Shown: positions 1 through 6,402 of the stretch, piece by piece
How positions within the stretch are numbered: position 1 is the first letter of the stretch
Layout of the letters: each line of letters opens with the position of its first letter
Program-made: the position numbers and the translations under genes
The notes under the pieces: generated by a model
The model's input: the letters and a program-made list of their open reading frames with translations, nothing else
Told to the model about the DNA's origin: nothing
The model's database searches: none
Source of the DNA: Deltaproteobacteria bacterium
GTDB taxonomy: Bacteria > Desulfobacterota > Desulfobulbia > Desulfobulbales > Desulfocapsaceae
DNA length: 12,615 bases
Direction: 5' to 3'
Assembly: GCA_021779275.1 (NCBI GenBank)
Contig: JAJYAX010000010.1
Span: 1 to 12,615, forward strand

Positions 1-155
1 TTGGCGAATGACGGCACGGCAACGCTAATCTTTCTGGCGGCTGGCGATGTGATATCCAGATATACCATTTCTTCCGCAGACACCGTGTTCGAGAGCAGAA
101 GGAGAGATACTATCAGAAGACGTATGGGGAAGAACCTCGAAGTGGCATTTTTCAT
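1..155 (-). CDS. tolB: TolB-like periplasmic protein, N-terminal fragment
   Basis: Only the first 51 codons are present; the gene runs off the left edge. The translation opens with a clear Sec signal peptide: a basic start, a hydrophobic core rich in Leu/Ile/Val (about residues 12-22) and a likely cleavage after the SNTVSA stretch. The mature start, containing VYLDITSPAARKISVAV, resembles the N-terminal domain of TolB, the periplasmic beta-propeller protein of the Tol-Pal envelope system. The ATG at 155 is the only sensible start: an in-frame stop lies eight codons upstream (177-179). No strong Shine-Dalgarno sequence is visible before it. The symbol rests on this short N-terminal resemblance alone; another TolB/PD40-type periplasmic protein is possible. 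It has the same orientation as the hsp20 genes but is separated from them by about 200 bases with a hairpin, so it is probably a separate unit. Confidence 0.65.
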   Translation of the reverse strand, partial: MKNATSRFFPIRLLIVSLLLLSNTVSAEEMVYLDITSPAARKISVAVPSFA

Positions 156-261
156 GAGAAAAATTTTAAGCTTTTTTTAAAATCCTGCAACATTATCGAA
201 GCCCCCTTGAACTGCAGTGGAGACCGGCTTCCCGCTTGAGATTGTACTCTTGCCCCAAGCA

Positions 262-325
262 GGATACAACAAAAACCTTAAAACTGGAAACCGCGCCCGA
301 AGCGATCTCCAGCTTAAGGGTATCC
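262..325. other. Interrupted long hairpin between hsp20 operon and tolB
   Basis: Three nested inverted segments pair with each other: GGATAC (262-267) with GTATCC (320-325), CCTTAA (276-281) with TTAAGG (314-319), and CTGGA (284-288) with TCCAG (308-312). The loop is 19 nt and the internal gaps are asymmetric. It lies 28 bases past the stop of the minus-strand hsp20 gene, where a terminator or 3' mRNA structure would be expected, but no U-tract follows on the minus strand. Otherwise bases 156-353 hold nothing I recognise. Confidence 0.35.
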
Positions 326-353
326 GGATGAACACCTTCCTGGAAGGATTCCG

Positions 354-740
354 TTATGCCGTTTTAATTTCGATTTTTTTCGGCTTTGCGCCGACGGATT
401 TCGCCAGATGCAGCCTCAGGACGCCGTCACGAAGCTCGGCGCTGATATTTGCGGTATCGATGGACTGAGGCACTGAGAACACCCGGTGATATTCCACATC
501 GCCCAGTTCCTCCCAGACCGCCGCACCCTCAGCCTTTAATTTGCGGATGCCGGTGAGGGTCAGCTTGCCGTTATCAATATTGATAGTCAGGTCTTCACGG
601 GTGACCCCGGGAAGATCGGCATAGAGCAGGATCTCGTCCTCGTTTTCCAGGATGTCCACTTCTGGAGCAACGGATCGAAGCTGCAGGGTGGGTTTCAGCG
701 GGGTATCTTCTTTTTTCATGACAGCCGTGGTCTCGCTCAT
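354..740 (-). CDS. Small heat-shock protein (Hsp20/alpha-crystallin), second gene of pair
   Basis: ATP-independent holdase chaperone of the Hsp20 family, expected in the cytoplasm as oligomers that bind unfolding proteins. The alpha-crystallin domain spans about residues 26-113, with ADLPGVTREDL at 41-51 and the family signature A-x-x-x-D-G-V-L at 101-108. A C-terminal I-x-I anchor (IEI, 123-125) is present. Length is 128 aa, usual for the family. An in-frame ATG lies two codons upstream at 746, but it sits only 2 nt from the GGAGG (749-753). The ATG at 740 is 8 nt from it, so 740 is preferred. It starts 48 bases after the stop of the other hsp20 gene in the same direction, so the two are probably co-transcribed. 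The pair is divergent in sequence and may form hetero-oligomers (inference). No CIRCE element or clear sigma-32 promoter was seen. Confidence 0.93.
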   Translation of the reverse strand: MSETTAVMKKEDTPLKPTLQLRSVAPEVDILENEDEILLYADLPGVTREDLTINIDNGKLTLTGIRKLKAEGAAVWEELGDVEYHRVFSVPQSIDTANISAELRDGVLRLHLAKSVGAKPKKIEIKTA

Positions 741-788
741 ATTCATTACCTCCGGGATGATCGTTGTTGTTTTCTGTCCGCAATATCC

Positions 789-1235
789 TCAGCCAATGGC
801 TATCTGACGCGGGACCGCCGCAGCGGATTTGGCCAGGGACAGACGCAGGATACCGTTCTGCAGGGCGGCCTCCACCCTGTCGGCATCGATCTCGGCTGGG
901 AGGGTGAAGCTCCTGGTGAAGGACATTGTGTTCCGTTCAATGCGATGGACGGAATACCCTTCAGGGATCTCGGATGTCCGCGACCCGCTCAACTCCAGGT
1001 AGTTTCCCTGAACCTTGACGGAAAGGTCTTCCTTCGAAAAGCCCGGGACCTCCGCCCTGACCTCAAACTTACCGCCAAGGTCATAGATATTGGTCTTTGG
1101 CGTGCCCGCCTCGCCGGGCCAACCGGCAGTCCATGGAGAGGACCGGTCAAAATCCGGCAAGAAACCGTCGATACTGTTGCGAAGCAGATTTATGGTTCTA
1201 AACATTCTGTCGATATCACCCAATCTTGTCAGCAT
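789..1235 (-). CDS. Small heat-shock protein (Hsp20/alpha-crystallin), first gene of pair
   Basis: Second Hsp20-family holdase, 148 aa. A longer N-terminal arm (residues 1-45, rich in Arg, Asp, Phe and Trp) precedes the alpha-crystallin domain at about 46-139. The domain carries AEVPGFSKEDL at 61-71 and the A-x-x-x-N-G-I-L signature at 123-130. The C-terminal I-x-I motif (IAI, 145-147) lies one residue from the end. The start is well supported: AAAGGAGGA with a 6-nt spacer before the ATG. It is the promoter-proximal member of the hsp20 pair and differs substantially from its partner in the N-terminal arm and in the domain itself, so this is an old duplication rather than a recent copy. The 104 bases upstream to the next gene could hold its promoter, but no sigma-32 or CIRCE match stands out. 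Confidence 0.94.
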   Translation of the reverse strand: MLTRLGDIDRMFRTINLLRNSIDGFLPDFDRSSPWTAGWPGEAGTPKTNIYDLGGKFEVRAEVPGFSKEDLSVKVQGNYLELSGSRTSEIPEGYSVHRIERNTMSFTRSFTLPAEIDADRVEAALQNGILRLSLAKSAAAVPRQIAIG

Positions 1236-1323
1236 ACCATTCCTCCTTTGTTGTTTTTTCTGCAGGATCCTTCCAGTCCTCCTGTCAGGTTGAGATCTTC
1301 AGACGGTTCTGTCCGCCCTCTTC

Positions 1324-1337
1324 CGGCACTCTTGCCG
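1324..1337. terminator. Weak short hairpin after SAP/coiled-coil gene
   Basis: CGGCA (1324-1328) pairs with TGCCG (1333-1337) around a 4-nt loop, two bases beyond the TAA of the minus-strand SAP-like gene. The stem is only 5 bp and no U-run follows on the minus strand, so a terminator role is tentative. Confidence 0.25.
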
Positions 1338-1339
1338 TA

Positions 1340-1864
1340 TTAAAGTGAAGGATTATGGTCTTTGGGGTTTTTGCTCCCGAATCGGGACAATGTCTCCCCG
1401 GAGGCCTTTTTCAACTCTTTCCAGGACCCTTCAATGCTTTTTTTGGTGGACTGCCAGATATCCTCACTGGTTGTGGTAAGTGTTTGCATCTTCTGCATGA
1501 TTTCTTTTTCGCACCTTTTTTCAAGCCTTTTGATTTCTTGCAGGGTTTTGGTCTTTTTTTCCCCGGCCATTGTGTTGGCTCTCATCTTCAGGCTGTCGAT
1601 TCTGTTGTTGAATTGGTGCAGTTCCACCTTGATTTTATTGAGAAACGCCTCTCTCTTCCCTCCCCCTTGCTTTCCGGTTTTCCTCTCCGGGAGGCAATCG
1701 CCTCTCCAGCAGCAGTTGAATTGATCGCACACATCACGTCCCGTCTGAAAACAGGGCGAGTTGCCTTCGTGGTTCTGGATGGCGTGAATCAGGTCGGCCT
1801 TTCCCATCCTGCCCGGCTTCAAACCAAGCTCCTCGGCCCTTTTTTTTACATCCGTCATGTGCAT
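1340..1864 (-). CDS. SAP-like/Cys-motif protein fused to coiled-coil tail
   Basis: 174 aa with two parts. Residues 1-33 form a SAP/Rho-N-like helix-extended-helix segment, ending in GKADLIHAIQ. Residues 37-57 hold a cysteine cluster: PCF, then C46, then CCWR at 51-54, then C57. The same cluster with identical spacing occurs in the shorter protein at 2823-3050. After a Gly/Lys hinge, residues about 70-160 are a charged, heptad-like coiled coil ending in SIEGSWKELKKA, resembling stand-alone bacterial coiled-coil proteins of the stress-associated type. SAP-like modules often bind nucleic acid and the cysteines could bind metal or be redox-active, but neither is shown here. The reading frame is open 35 codons further upstream; the ATG at 1864 is chosen because AGGGAG lies 8 nt before it and a longer start would overlap the response regulator gene. 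Function unknown. Confidence 0.8.
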   Translation of the reverse strand: MHMTDVKKRAEELGLKPGRMGKADLIHAIQNHEGNSPCFQTGRDVCDQFNCCWRGDCLPERKTGKQGGGKREAFLNKIKVELHQFNNRIDSLKMRANTMAGEKKTKTLQEIKRLEKRCEKEIMQKMQTLTTTSEDIWQSTKKSIEGSWKELKKASGETLSRFGSKNPKDHNPSL

Positions 1865-1910
1865 GATGCATTCTCCCTTTCGATGTTGTTTTCCCTTGTA
1901 TCTCCAAAAA

Positions 1911-2468
1911 TCATGCGTTTTTCTGCCGTTTCTCTGCGAATCTTTCATAGCATTCGGGACAACAGCCATGGGTAAGATCAGCCCCGCTTTTCCGGCTCAG
2001 GTACTCTTCCAGCTGCAGCCATCTCCCAGCTCCATGCCGGGCGCCGGTGTCGTCTCTGATTTTTTTACAATACATGCAGATCGGGATCGATTTTTCGTAG
2101 ATCCTGTTTTTTTTCAGGGTCTCCTGCTTTTCCAGGATACGATCCATCCGTAAGATCAGTTCATCGGCATCATAGGGCTTCAACAAAAAGTCGTCGGCGC
2201 CGGCACGCAACGCCTCTATCGCCAGCGTCATATCACCCTGTCCGGTAAGGATGAATACACCGATTTCGGAATTGATCTTTTTCACCTCTTGCAAGACCTC
2301 GATCCCGCTGATTCCATCCATGACCAGATCGGTTATGACCAGGTCGAATAAAGCGGCCTCACCGCTGCCGGCTGTTTGTACATCAAAATTATTTCTTTCC
2401 AGATAGTGGCCAAGAGACAGCAGGATGGGTTCATCGTCATCCACCAACAGCACGGCTTTGTTACGCAT
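1911..2468 (-). CDS. Response regulator: receiver domain with Cys-rich C-terminal module
   Basis: 185 aa from the ATG at 2468. Residues 5-115 are a CheY-like receiver with the acidic pocket D10-D12, phospho-acceptor D47 (VITDLVMD), T75 and K97 (LLKP). The C-terminal part (about 128-176) has IPICMYCKKIRDD, a conserved Trp-x-x-Leu-Glu region and THGCCPECYE. The pairs C131/C134 and C170/C173 look like a four-Cys metal site (zinc inferred). As I recall, this module is found at the ends of some receiver and sensor proteins. No DNA-binding output domain is present, so it may act by protein-protein contacts. The receiver is short: between GSGEAAL and FDLVITD about seven residues usual for helix alpha-2 and the next loop are missing. 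The gene sits between the 66-aa protein gene and the SAP/coiled-coil gene; no histidine kinase is in the window. Confidence 0.88.
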   Translation of the reverse strand: MRNKAVLLVDDDEPILLSLGHYLERNNFDVQTAGSGEAALFDLVITDLVMDGISGIEVLQEVKKINSEIGVFILTGQGDMTLAIEALRAGADDFLLKPYDADELILRMDRILEKQETLKKNRIYEKSIPICMYCKKIRDDTGARHGAGRWLQLEEYLSRKSGADLTHGCCPECYERFAEKRQKNA

Positions 2469-2508
2469 TGTTGATCTCACCGGGGCGCCGAGAGGGCAAA
2501 AAGGCACG

Positions 2509-2709
2509 CTATACGGCCCTGTGCTTCATCAGATATTTCACGAATTTTCGTTTTGCATTCTGGTAATCGTCGCTGCTGTAATAGTAAAAATTTTCGTCAA
2601 TATCGAACAGGCTCTGATAGTAGGCCGCAAGGTTCTGGAGACCGCTTCTCCTCTTTCCATCCTTGCCGGTCATTGTGGGTTTCGTGGGCGTTTCAGTAAA
2701 ATTCTGCAT
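2509..2709 (-). CDS. Small conserved-looking protein of unknown function
   Basis: 66 aa, not recognised with certainty. It has a strong ribosome-binding site (AGAGGAGGA with a 7-nt spacer to the ATG at 2709), which supports translation. The N-terminal 20 residues are polar and Thr/Lys-rich, with no signal peptide. The C-terminal 45 residues are compact and aromatic, with LAAYYQSLF, then ENFYYYSSDDYQNAKRKF, then a basic end. That could form two or three short helices. No membrane segment and no cysteine. It lies 40 bases upstream of the response regulator gene in the same direction and is probably co-transcribed with it, so a role in the same stress or signalling pathway is plausible but only contextual. 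Confidence 0.7.
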   Translation of the reverse strand: MQNFTETPTKPTMTGKDGKRRSGLQNLAAYYQSLFDIDENFYYYSSDDYQNAKRKFVKYLMKHRAV

Positions 2710-2822
2710 TCACATTCCTCCTCTGAGGCCCGGTTTTCAGGCTTGAGGCAATATTCCAGTCTTCCGTTTTCCTTTTTCTTGAAAATCATCGGTAATGCCG
2801 CCGCAACGAACAGGTTCCAGAT

Positions 2823-3050
2823 TCACGATGTCATGGCCTTAGGCACAAAGACCAGACGAAAAGACCTGCCCGGGATGTTGACCAGGCATTCCCGGCGCCA
2901 GCAACACTCCCTTTTATCGCAGGAGCCGCCTTTTATCTGAAAACAGGGACAGTGGCCTTCTCTGGTCTGGATTTTTCTGATGAGATCCGCCCTGCTGAGA
3001 TTTTTAACTCTGATCCCCAGTCTCTTCGCCTTTTTTTCTACTTCGGTCAT
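2823..3050 (-). CDS. Short SAP-like/Cys-motif protein
   Basis: 75 aa. Residues 1-30 are SAP/Rho-N-like (KRLGIRVKNLSRADLIRKIQ). Residues 34-55 carry the cluster CPCF, C44, CCWR at 49-52 and C55. Spacing from PCF to the last Cys is identical to that of the paralogue at 1340-1864, with one extra Cys (C34). A short basic and hydrophobic tail follows. Unlike the paralogue there is no coiled-coil extension. The reading frame is open 27 codons further upstream, but the ATG at 3050 has AAGGAGA six bases before it and begins exactly where similarity to the paralogue starts. It is the first gene of a same-strand run that includes the 66-aa protein, the response regulator and the paralogue. Function unknown; nucleic-acid or metal binding is an inference from the motif types. 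Confidence 0.78.
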   Translation of the reverse strand: MTEVEKKAKRLGIRVKNLSRADLIRKIQTREGHCPCFQIKGGSCDKRECCWRRECLVNIPGRSFRLVFVPKAMTS

Positions 3051-3594
3051 ACCATATCTCCTTTTTTCCGACTCTTGAAGTCCTTCCGGCTGCACACCCT
3101 TCCACGTCGATGTCCGTCCGGAAACAACCACCTCTCCGCCGCTCTCCGGCCGTGATTCCTGGGATGCCTGCGGGTAAAATTCTTAAGCGCGCCAAATCGG
3201 GTATCCGTCTTCCGGACAGACACACCTTCCTGTCTGAAATTCAATTGTGGCTATAGAAAGTGAAAAAGACAATACTGCAGAAGGTATGCGACTTCCGGTG
3301 ATGAAACACCGTATTAATTGAGGGATGTAAGGAATTTCTTAAGGTTTTTTTCTGATTTTCAATCCCGGATTTTTTCCTGATATTTTCCCGGTACGATCCG
3401 ATGGTTCTGATCGGCTGGCCTAAGGTCGAAAAATATAACCGTCCGCCCCAACCTGAAGAATTATATGCAATACCAACTGTTTATCCGGCATCGCGTACGC
3501 TCATGGATCATGATGGATAAACAGGATGGCCGCGATCTTGATCCGCCTGCAGATCATCCGGTCCTTTCGGGAGATGATCTGCAGGTTGAACATC
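3051..3594. other. Gene-poor spacer between SAP-like gene and cyd operon
   Basis: About 540 bases with no convincing gene on either strand. Short open frames exist but lack ribosome-binding sites and have low-complexity or arginine-rich translations. The stretch must hold the promoter of the minus-strand SAP-like gene run, though no clear -35/-10 pair stands out, and it contains the perfect hairpin at 3546-3585. T-rich runs near 3340-3390 are also present. Confidence 0.5.
3546..3585. terminator. Perfect 13-bp hairpin downstream of the cyd operon
   Basis: CCTGCAGATCATC (3546-3558) is followed after 14 nt by its exact reverse complement, GATGATCTGCAGG (3573-3585). It starts 9 bases beyond the stop of the small ORF that ends the minus-strand cyd operon, which fits a transcript end or 3' protective stem. 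No U-tract follows the stem on the minus strand, so it is not a canonical intrinsic terminator. Confidence 0.5.
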
Positions 3595-3687
3595 TTATAA
3601 TTTTCCGGTCTTTTCAAGCACAACAACCGCAACCTTATAGGCAACAACAACAAGTATAACCCAGGAAACAAGCAGGAACGCTTCCAT
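3595..3687 (-). CDS. CydX/CydS-like single-helix microprotein (candidate bd oxidase subunit)
   Basis: A 30-residue ORF beginning 23 bases after the cydB stop, on the same strand. GGAGG stands 7 nt before the ATG at 3687. Translation starts MEAFLLVSWVILVVVAY; about residues 4-24 are hydrophobic enough for one transmembrane helix. A short polar tail (EKTGKL) follows and then TAA. Known cytochrome bd oxidases often carry a third subunit of 30-40 residues with one helix (CydX in enterobacteria, CydS in Geobacillus), usually encoded right after cydB. This ORF matches in size, position and topology, although its sequence is not recognisably that of E. coli CydX. That it is a real bd oxidase subunit is inferred from context. 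Confidence 0.72.
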   Translation of the reverse strand: MEAFLLVSWVILVVVAYKVAVVVLEKTGKL

Positions 3688-3710
3688 ATTCAATCCTCCG
3701 CAATGTAAGC

Positions 3711-4844
3711 TCAATAGGCCTTATCACCTGTCACATCCTCCTCCGTCAGCTTCCTGGCGTTCATCTGCCGCCAGACCCAGGCGATATAGGCCAGGACCAG
3801 CGGAATAACCAGGGCGACATAGGTCATCACCGTCAGGGTATAGTGCGTTGATGAGGCGTTATAGATCGTCAGACTGGACTGGAGATCCACCTTGGACGGA
3901 TAGAAGGCGGTATTGTTGAAGCCGGCGGTGAAGAAGACGGCAAGACCAACCAGGACCGTTCCCAATCCTCCGAACCATATCCCCCTGTCACTCCCCTTGA
4001 GGCTGGTCAGGATCACTCCCCAGACCACCAGAACAAGGCCTGCCAACAGCAGACCCAAGACCTGGGGCATGGCCAGCAGGTTGCCGAGATATTTATGGGC
4101 CGCCATGCTGACCACCCCATTCCGGTCAAAACCGAACCCATCCATCAGCAGCAGGCTGACAAGGACATAAAGCAAAAACGGCAAGGCGCAGATAAGATTC
4201 ATCAGACAGGACCGGCGGACCCTGGCCTCAAAGTCGGTGAATCCCTTGAAATCGATGGTGTTCACCAGATACATCGCTCCCAGGACCCTGGCATTAAAGA
4301 CCAGGAACAGGCCGAGAGAGAGGTTAAAGAGAGAAAAGGCGGCCTCCAGTCCCATCAAGGGGTGCGTCCATTTGACCTGGTTATAGTCATTGAGGGTAAA
4401 GTTGGAACCGGTGAAAAAGGTGCCGACCGCCGCCCCGATCAGCAGGATGCCCACGGAGCCGTTGATGAAGAGGAACAGCTCGTAGACGGACGCGCCCAGG
4501 AGGTTGTTGGGTTTTTTCCGGTATTCATAGCTCACCGCCTGCACAATAAAGGTGAAGAGTATCAGTATCCAGACCCAGTAGGCCCCGCCGAAACTGGTGG
4601 CGTAAAACTTCGGAAAGGCCGCGAACAAGGCCCCGCCGAAGAGCACCAGGGTGGTGAAGGTCAGCTCCCATTTGGTGCCGAGTACGTTGATGATCAGCGA
4701 TTTTTCCACGTCGGTTTTACCGACCTGCCAGAGCAGGGTCTGCCCTCCCTGCACAAAGGTCAGAAAGAGGAACAACGATCCGACCACCGAGGCCAGGATC
4801 CACCATATCTGCTGCAATGTTGCATAGTCAAGATTTCCTATCAT
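3711..4844 (-). CDS. cydB: Cytochrome bd ubiquinol oxidase subunit II
   Basis: 377 aa integral membrane protein, subunit II of the cytochrome bd quinol:O2 oxidoreductase, partner of CydA in the cytoplasmic membrane. It has the multi-helix CydB pattern: a first helix at about 12-32, the conserved GTKWELTFTTLVLFGGALF region at 56-74, and further hydrophobic stretches to near residue 360. A polar C-terminal tail is rich in Glu, Asp and Lys. Length is normal for the family. The ATG at 4844 lies one base after the cydA stop; its GGAGG, with a 6-nt spacer, is inside the cydA end, indicating translational coupling. It is followed by the 30-residue single-helix ORF. Subunit II carries no heme ligand but is needed for heme assembly. 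Confidence 0.96.
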   Translation of the reverse strand: MIGNLDYATLQQIWWILASVVGSLFLFLTFVQGGQTLLWQVGKTDVEKSLIINVLGTKWELTFTTLVLFGGALFAAFPKFYATSFGGAYWVWILILFTFIVQAVSYEYRKKPNNLLGASVYELFLFINGSVGILLIGAAVGTFFTGSNFTLNDYNQVKWTHPLMGLEAAFSLFNLSLGLFLVFNARVLGAMYLVNTIDFKGFTDFEARVRRSCLMNLICALPFLLYVLVSLLLMDGFGFDRNGVVSMAAHKYLGNLLAMPQVLGLLLAGLVLVVWGVILTSLKGSDRGIWFGGLGTVLVGLAVFFTAGFNNTAFYPSKVDLQSSLTIYNASSTHYTLTVMTYVALVIPLVLAYIAWVWRQMNARKLTEEDVTGDKAY

Positions 4845-4845
4845 C

Positions 4846-6378
4846 TCACACCTCCTCCGGTCCGATATTGATCTGTTTCAGCATAATCTTCACCTCGGCC
4901 AGGAGAAGCAGGGTAAAAAGACCCAGGAACATGAAAAATGTTGCCTGGACATTGCCGGCGGCGATGTTCGATGTCCCTATATGGACCGGCAGGTAATTCT
5001 GGATCACCCAGGGCTGCCGTCCCGCCTCAGCCACAACCCAGCCGGCCTGAGAGGCCAGCAATCCCAGGAAAAACGAGACGACACCCAGCCGCAGCAGCCC
5101 TCTGTGCCGTTCCAGTGAATTTTTATAGGCCAGATACAGAAAGACCACGAAGAACAGGGTAAAGAGACAGCCGAGAGTGACCATGAGATGAAACGAATAA
5201 AATGTTAATTTTACAGGAGGAATGCTCTCTTCCGGTTGAGAAAAATATCCATAGCCCAGGTAGTCCTGATTAACACCGAACTTCTGCAGGGCCATGGCGC
5301 TGCCGGCTTTGTCGCCACTCTTTCGGGCGTTTTTATAGGCGGCAAGGTCGGCTACCGCCATCCTTCCCCTCTCCATTTTGGCCTTGACTCCCACGATCTT
5401 TTCCTGGGCATTCCCATAGACCAGATCTTTAATGCCGGGCACAAAGCTGCCGGCATCCCGGTTTGCCAGGAGTGAGAGCAGTCCCGGTATCTTGATATCG
5501 AAGAGGAAGGGGTCCGTGTCATCGTCCGGCGCCTTCTGCCCTTTCAGGATGCCGATGGCGACAAGGTCGGCCTTGGCCTTGCCGTTATACAGTCCTTCAT
5601 AGGCGGCAAGTTTCATCGGCTGAGTAGAGGCATTGACATAGGCCGATTCATCCCCGGTCAGACCCGCATAAGCAGTCGACAATAAGCCGAACACGGCGGC
5701 AACCAGGATGGATTTTTTGGCCATCTCGGTATTTCTGCCCTTGAGGAGATACCAGGATGCAACTGTAATCACAAACAATGATCCGACGATAAAACTGGAA
5801 CTGGTCGTATGGGTGAACTTGGCTATAGCCACGGGAGAGAAGAGGACCTCCCAGAAGTTCTGCATCTCAAAACGGGCCGTATCGGGATTGAAGATCATAC
5901 CGACAGGATGCTGCATCCAGCCGTTGGCCACCAGAATCCAGAGCGCCGACAGGTTTGATCCGATGGCAACCATCCAGGTTGAGAAGAGATGGAAGCCCTT
6001 TGACACCCTGTTCCAGCCGAAAAACATCACCGCAAAAAATGTCGCCTCCAGGAAAAAGGCGACAATCCCCTCCACCGCCAGCGGGGCTCCGAAGATATCT
6101 CCCACCATCCAGGAATAATTCGACCAGTTGGTTCCGAATTCAAACTCCAGGATAATCCCCGTCGCCACCCCGATTGCAAAATTGATCCCGAAAAGGGTCA
6201 TCCAGAACTTGGCGATCTTTTTCCACGCCTCCTTGCCGGTACGCACATACAGGGATTCATAAAATGCGCAAAGAAACGACAGCCCCAGGGTCAAGGGCAC
6301 AAAAATCCAATGATACATGGCAGTCAGGGCAAATTGCGCCCTGGCCCAGTCTACCATGCCTAAATCAATCTGGTTCAT
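4846..6378 (-). CDS. cydA: Cytochrome bd ubiquinol oxidase subunit I
   Basis: 510 aa, the heme-bearing subunit that oxidises quinol and reduces O2 to water at low oxygen. Expected heme ligands are visible: H23 (E. coli H19), H190 (H186) and M399 (M393). Acidic residues E103 and E111 match E. coli E99 and E107 of the proton path. GWMQHPVG (153-160) is a family hallmark. The quinol-binding loop begins at about 245 with K256 and E261, followed by a long insertion to about 390 (including PFLFDIKIP and RDAGSFVPGIKDLVYGN) that I recall from Bacteroidota-type CydA more than from the E. coli form. That resemblance fits the DUF4492 gene upstream and hints at an operon shared by transfer (inference). 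The ATG at 6378 has GGAGG 8 nt upstream. The stop is followed by one base and then cydB. Confidence 0.97.
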   Translation of the reverse strand: MNQIDLGMVDWARAQFALTAMYHWIFVPLTLGLSFLCAFYESLYVRTGKEAWKKIAKFWMTLFGINFAIGVATGIILEFEFGTNWSNYSWMVGDIFGAPLAVEGIVAFFLEATFFAVMFFGWNRVSKGFHLFSTWMVAIGSNLSALWILVANGWMQHPVGMIFNPDTARFEMQNFWEVLFSPVAIAKFTHTTSSSFIVGSLFVITVASWYLLKGRNTEMAKKSILVAAVFGLLSTAYAGLTGDESAYVNASTQPMKLAAYEGLYNGKAKADLVAIGILKGQKAPDDDTDPFLFDIKIPGLLSLLANRDAGSFVPGIKDLVYGNAQEKIVGVKAKMERGRMAVADLAAYKNARKSGDKAGSAMALQKFGVNQDYLGYGYFSQPEESIPPVKLTFYSFHLMVTLGCLFTLFFVVFLYLAYKNSLERHRGLLRLGVVSFFLGLLASQAGWVVAEAGRQPWVIQNYLPVHIGTSNIAAGNVQATFFMFLGLFTLLLLAEVKIMLKQINIGPEEV

Positions 6379-6402
6379 CCAACCATCCTCCTCAATAAAA
6401 AA

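Noticed and set aside
1355..1975. Plus-strand 206-codon frame antisense to the SAP/coiled-coil gene
   Set aside because: The opposite strand has a good start and a domain shared with a paralogue; this frame is its complement with a Phe/Leu-rich, unrecognisable translation.
2670..2789. Minus-strand 39-codon frame between the SAP-like gene and the 66-aa gene
   Set aside because: No clear ribosome-binding site, and 40 bases overlap the better supported 66-aa gene in another frame.
3047..3244. Minus-strand 65-codon frame overlapping the SAP-like gene start as ATGA
   Set aside because: It begins at a TTG with no ribosome-binding site, its translation is Arg-rich and looks like a frame shadow, and the ATGA overlap can arise by chance.
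3465..3659. Plus-strand 64-codon frame in the spacer after the cyd operon
   Set aside because: No ribosome-binding site, low-complexity Gln-rich end, runs through the hairpin and antisense to the cydX-like ORF.
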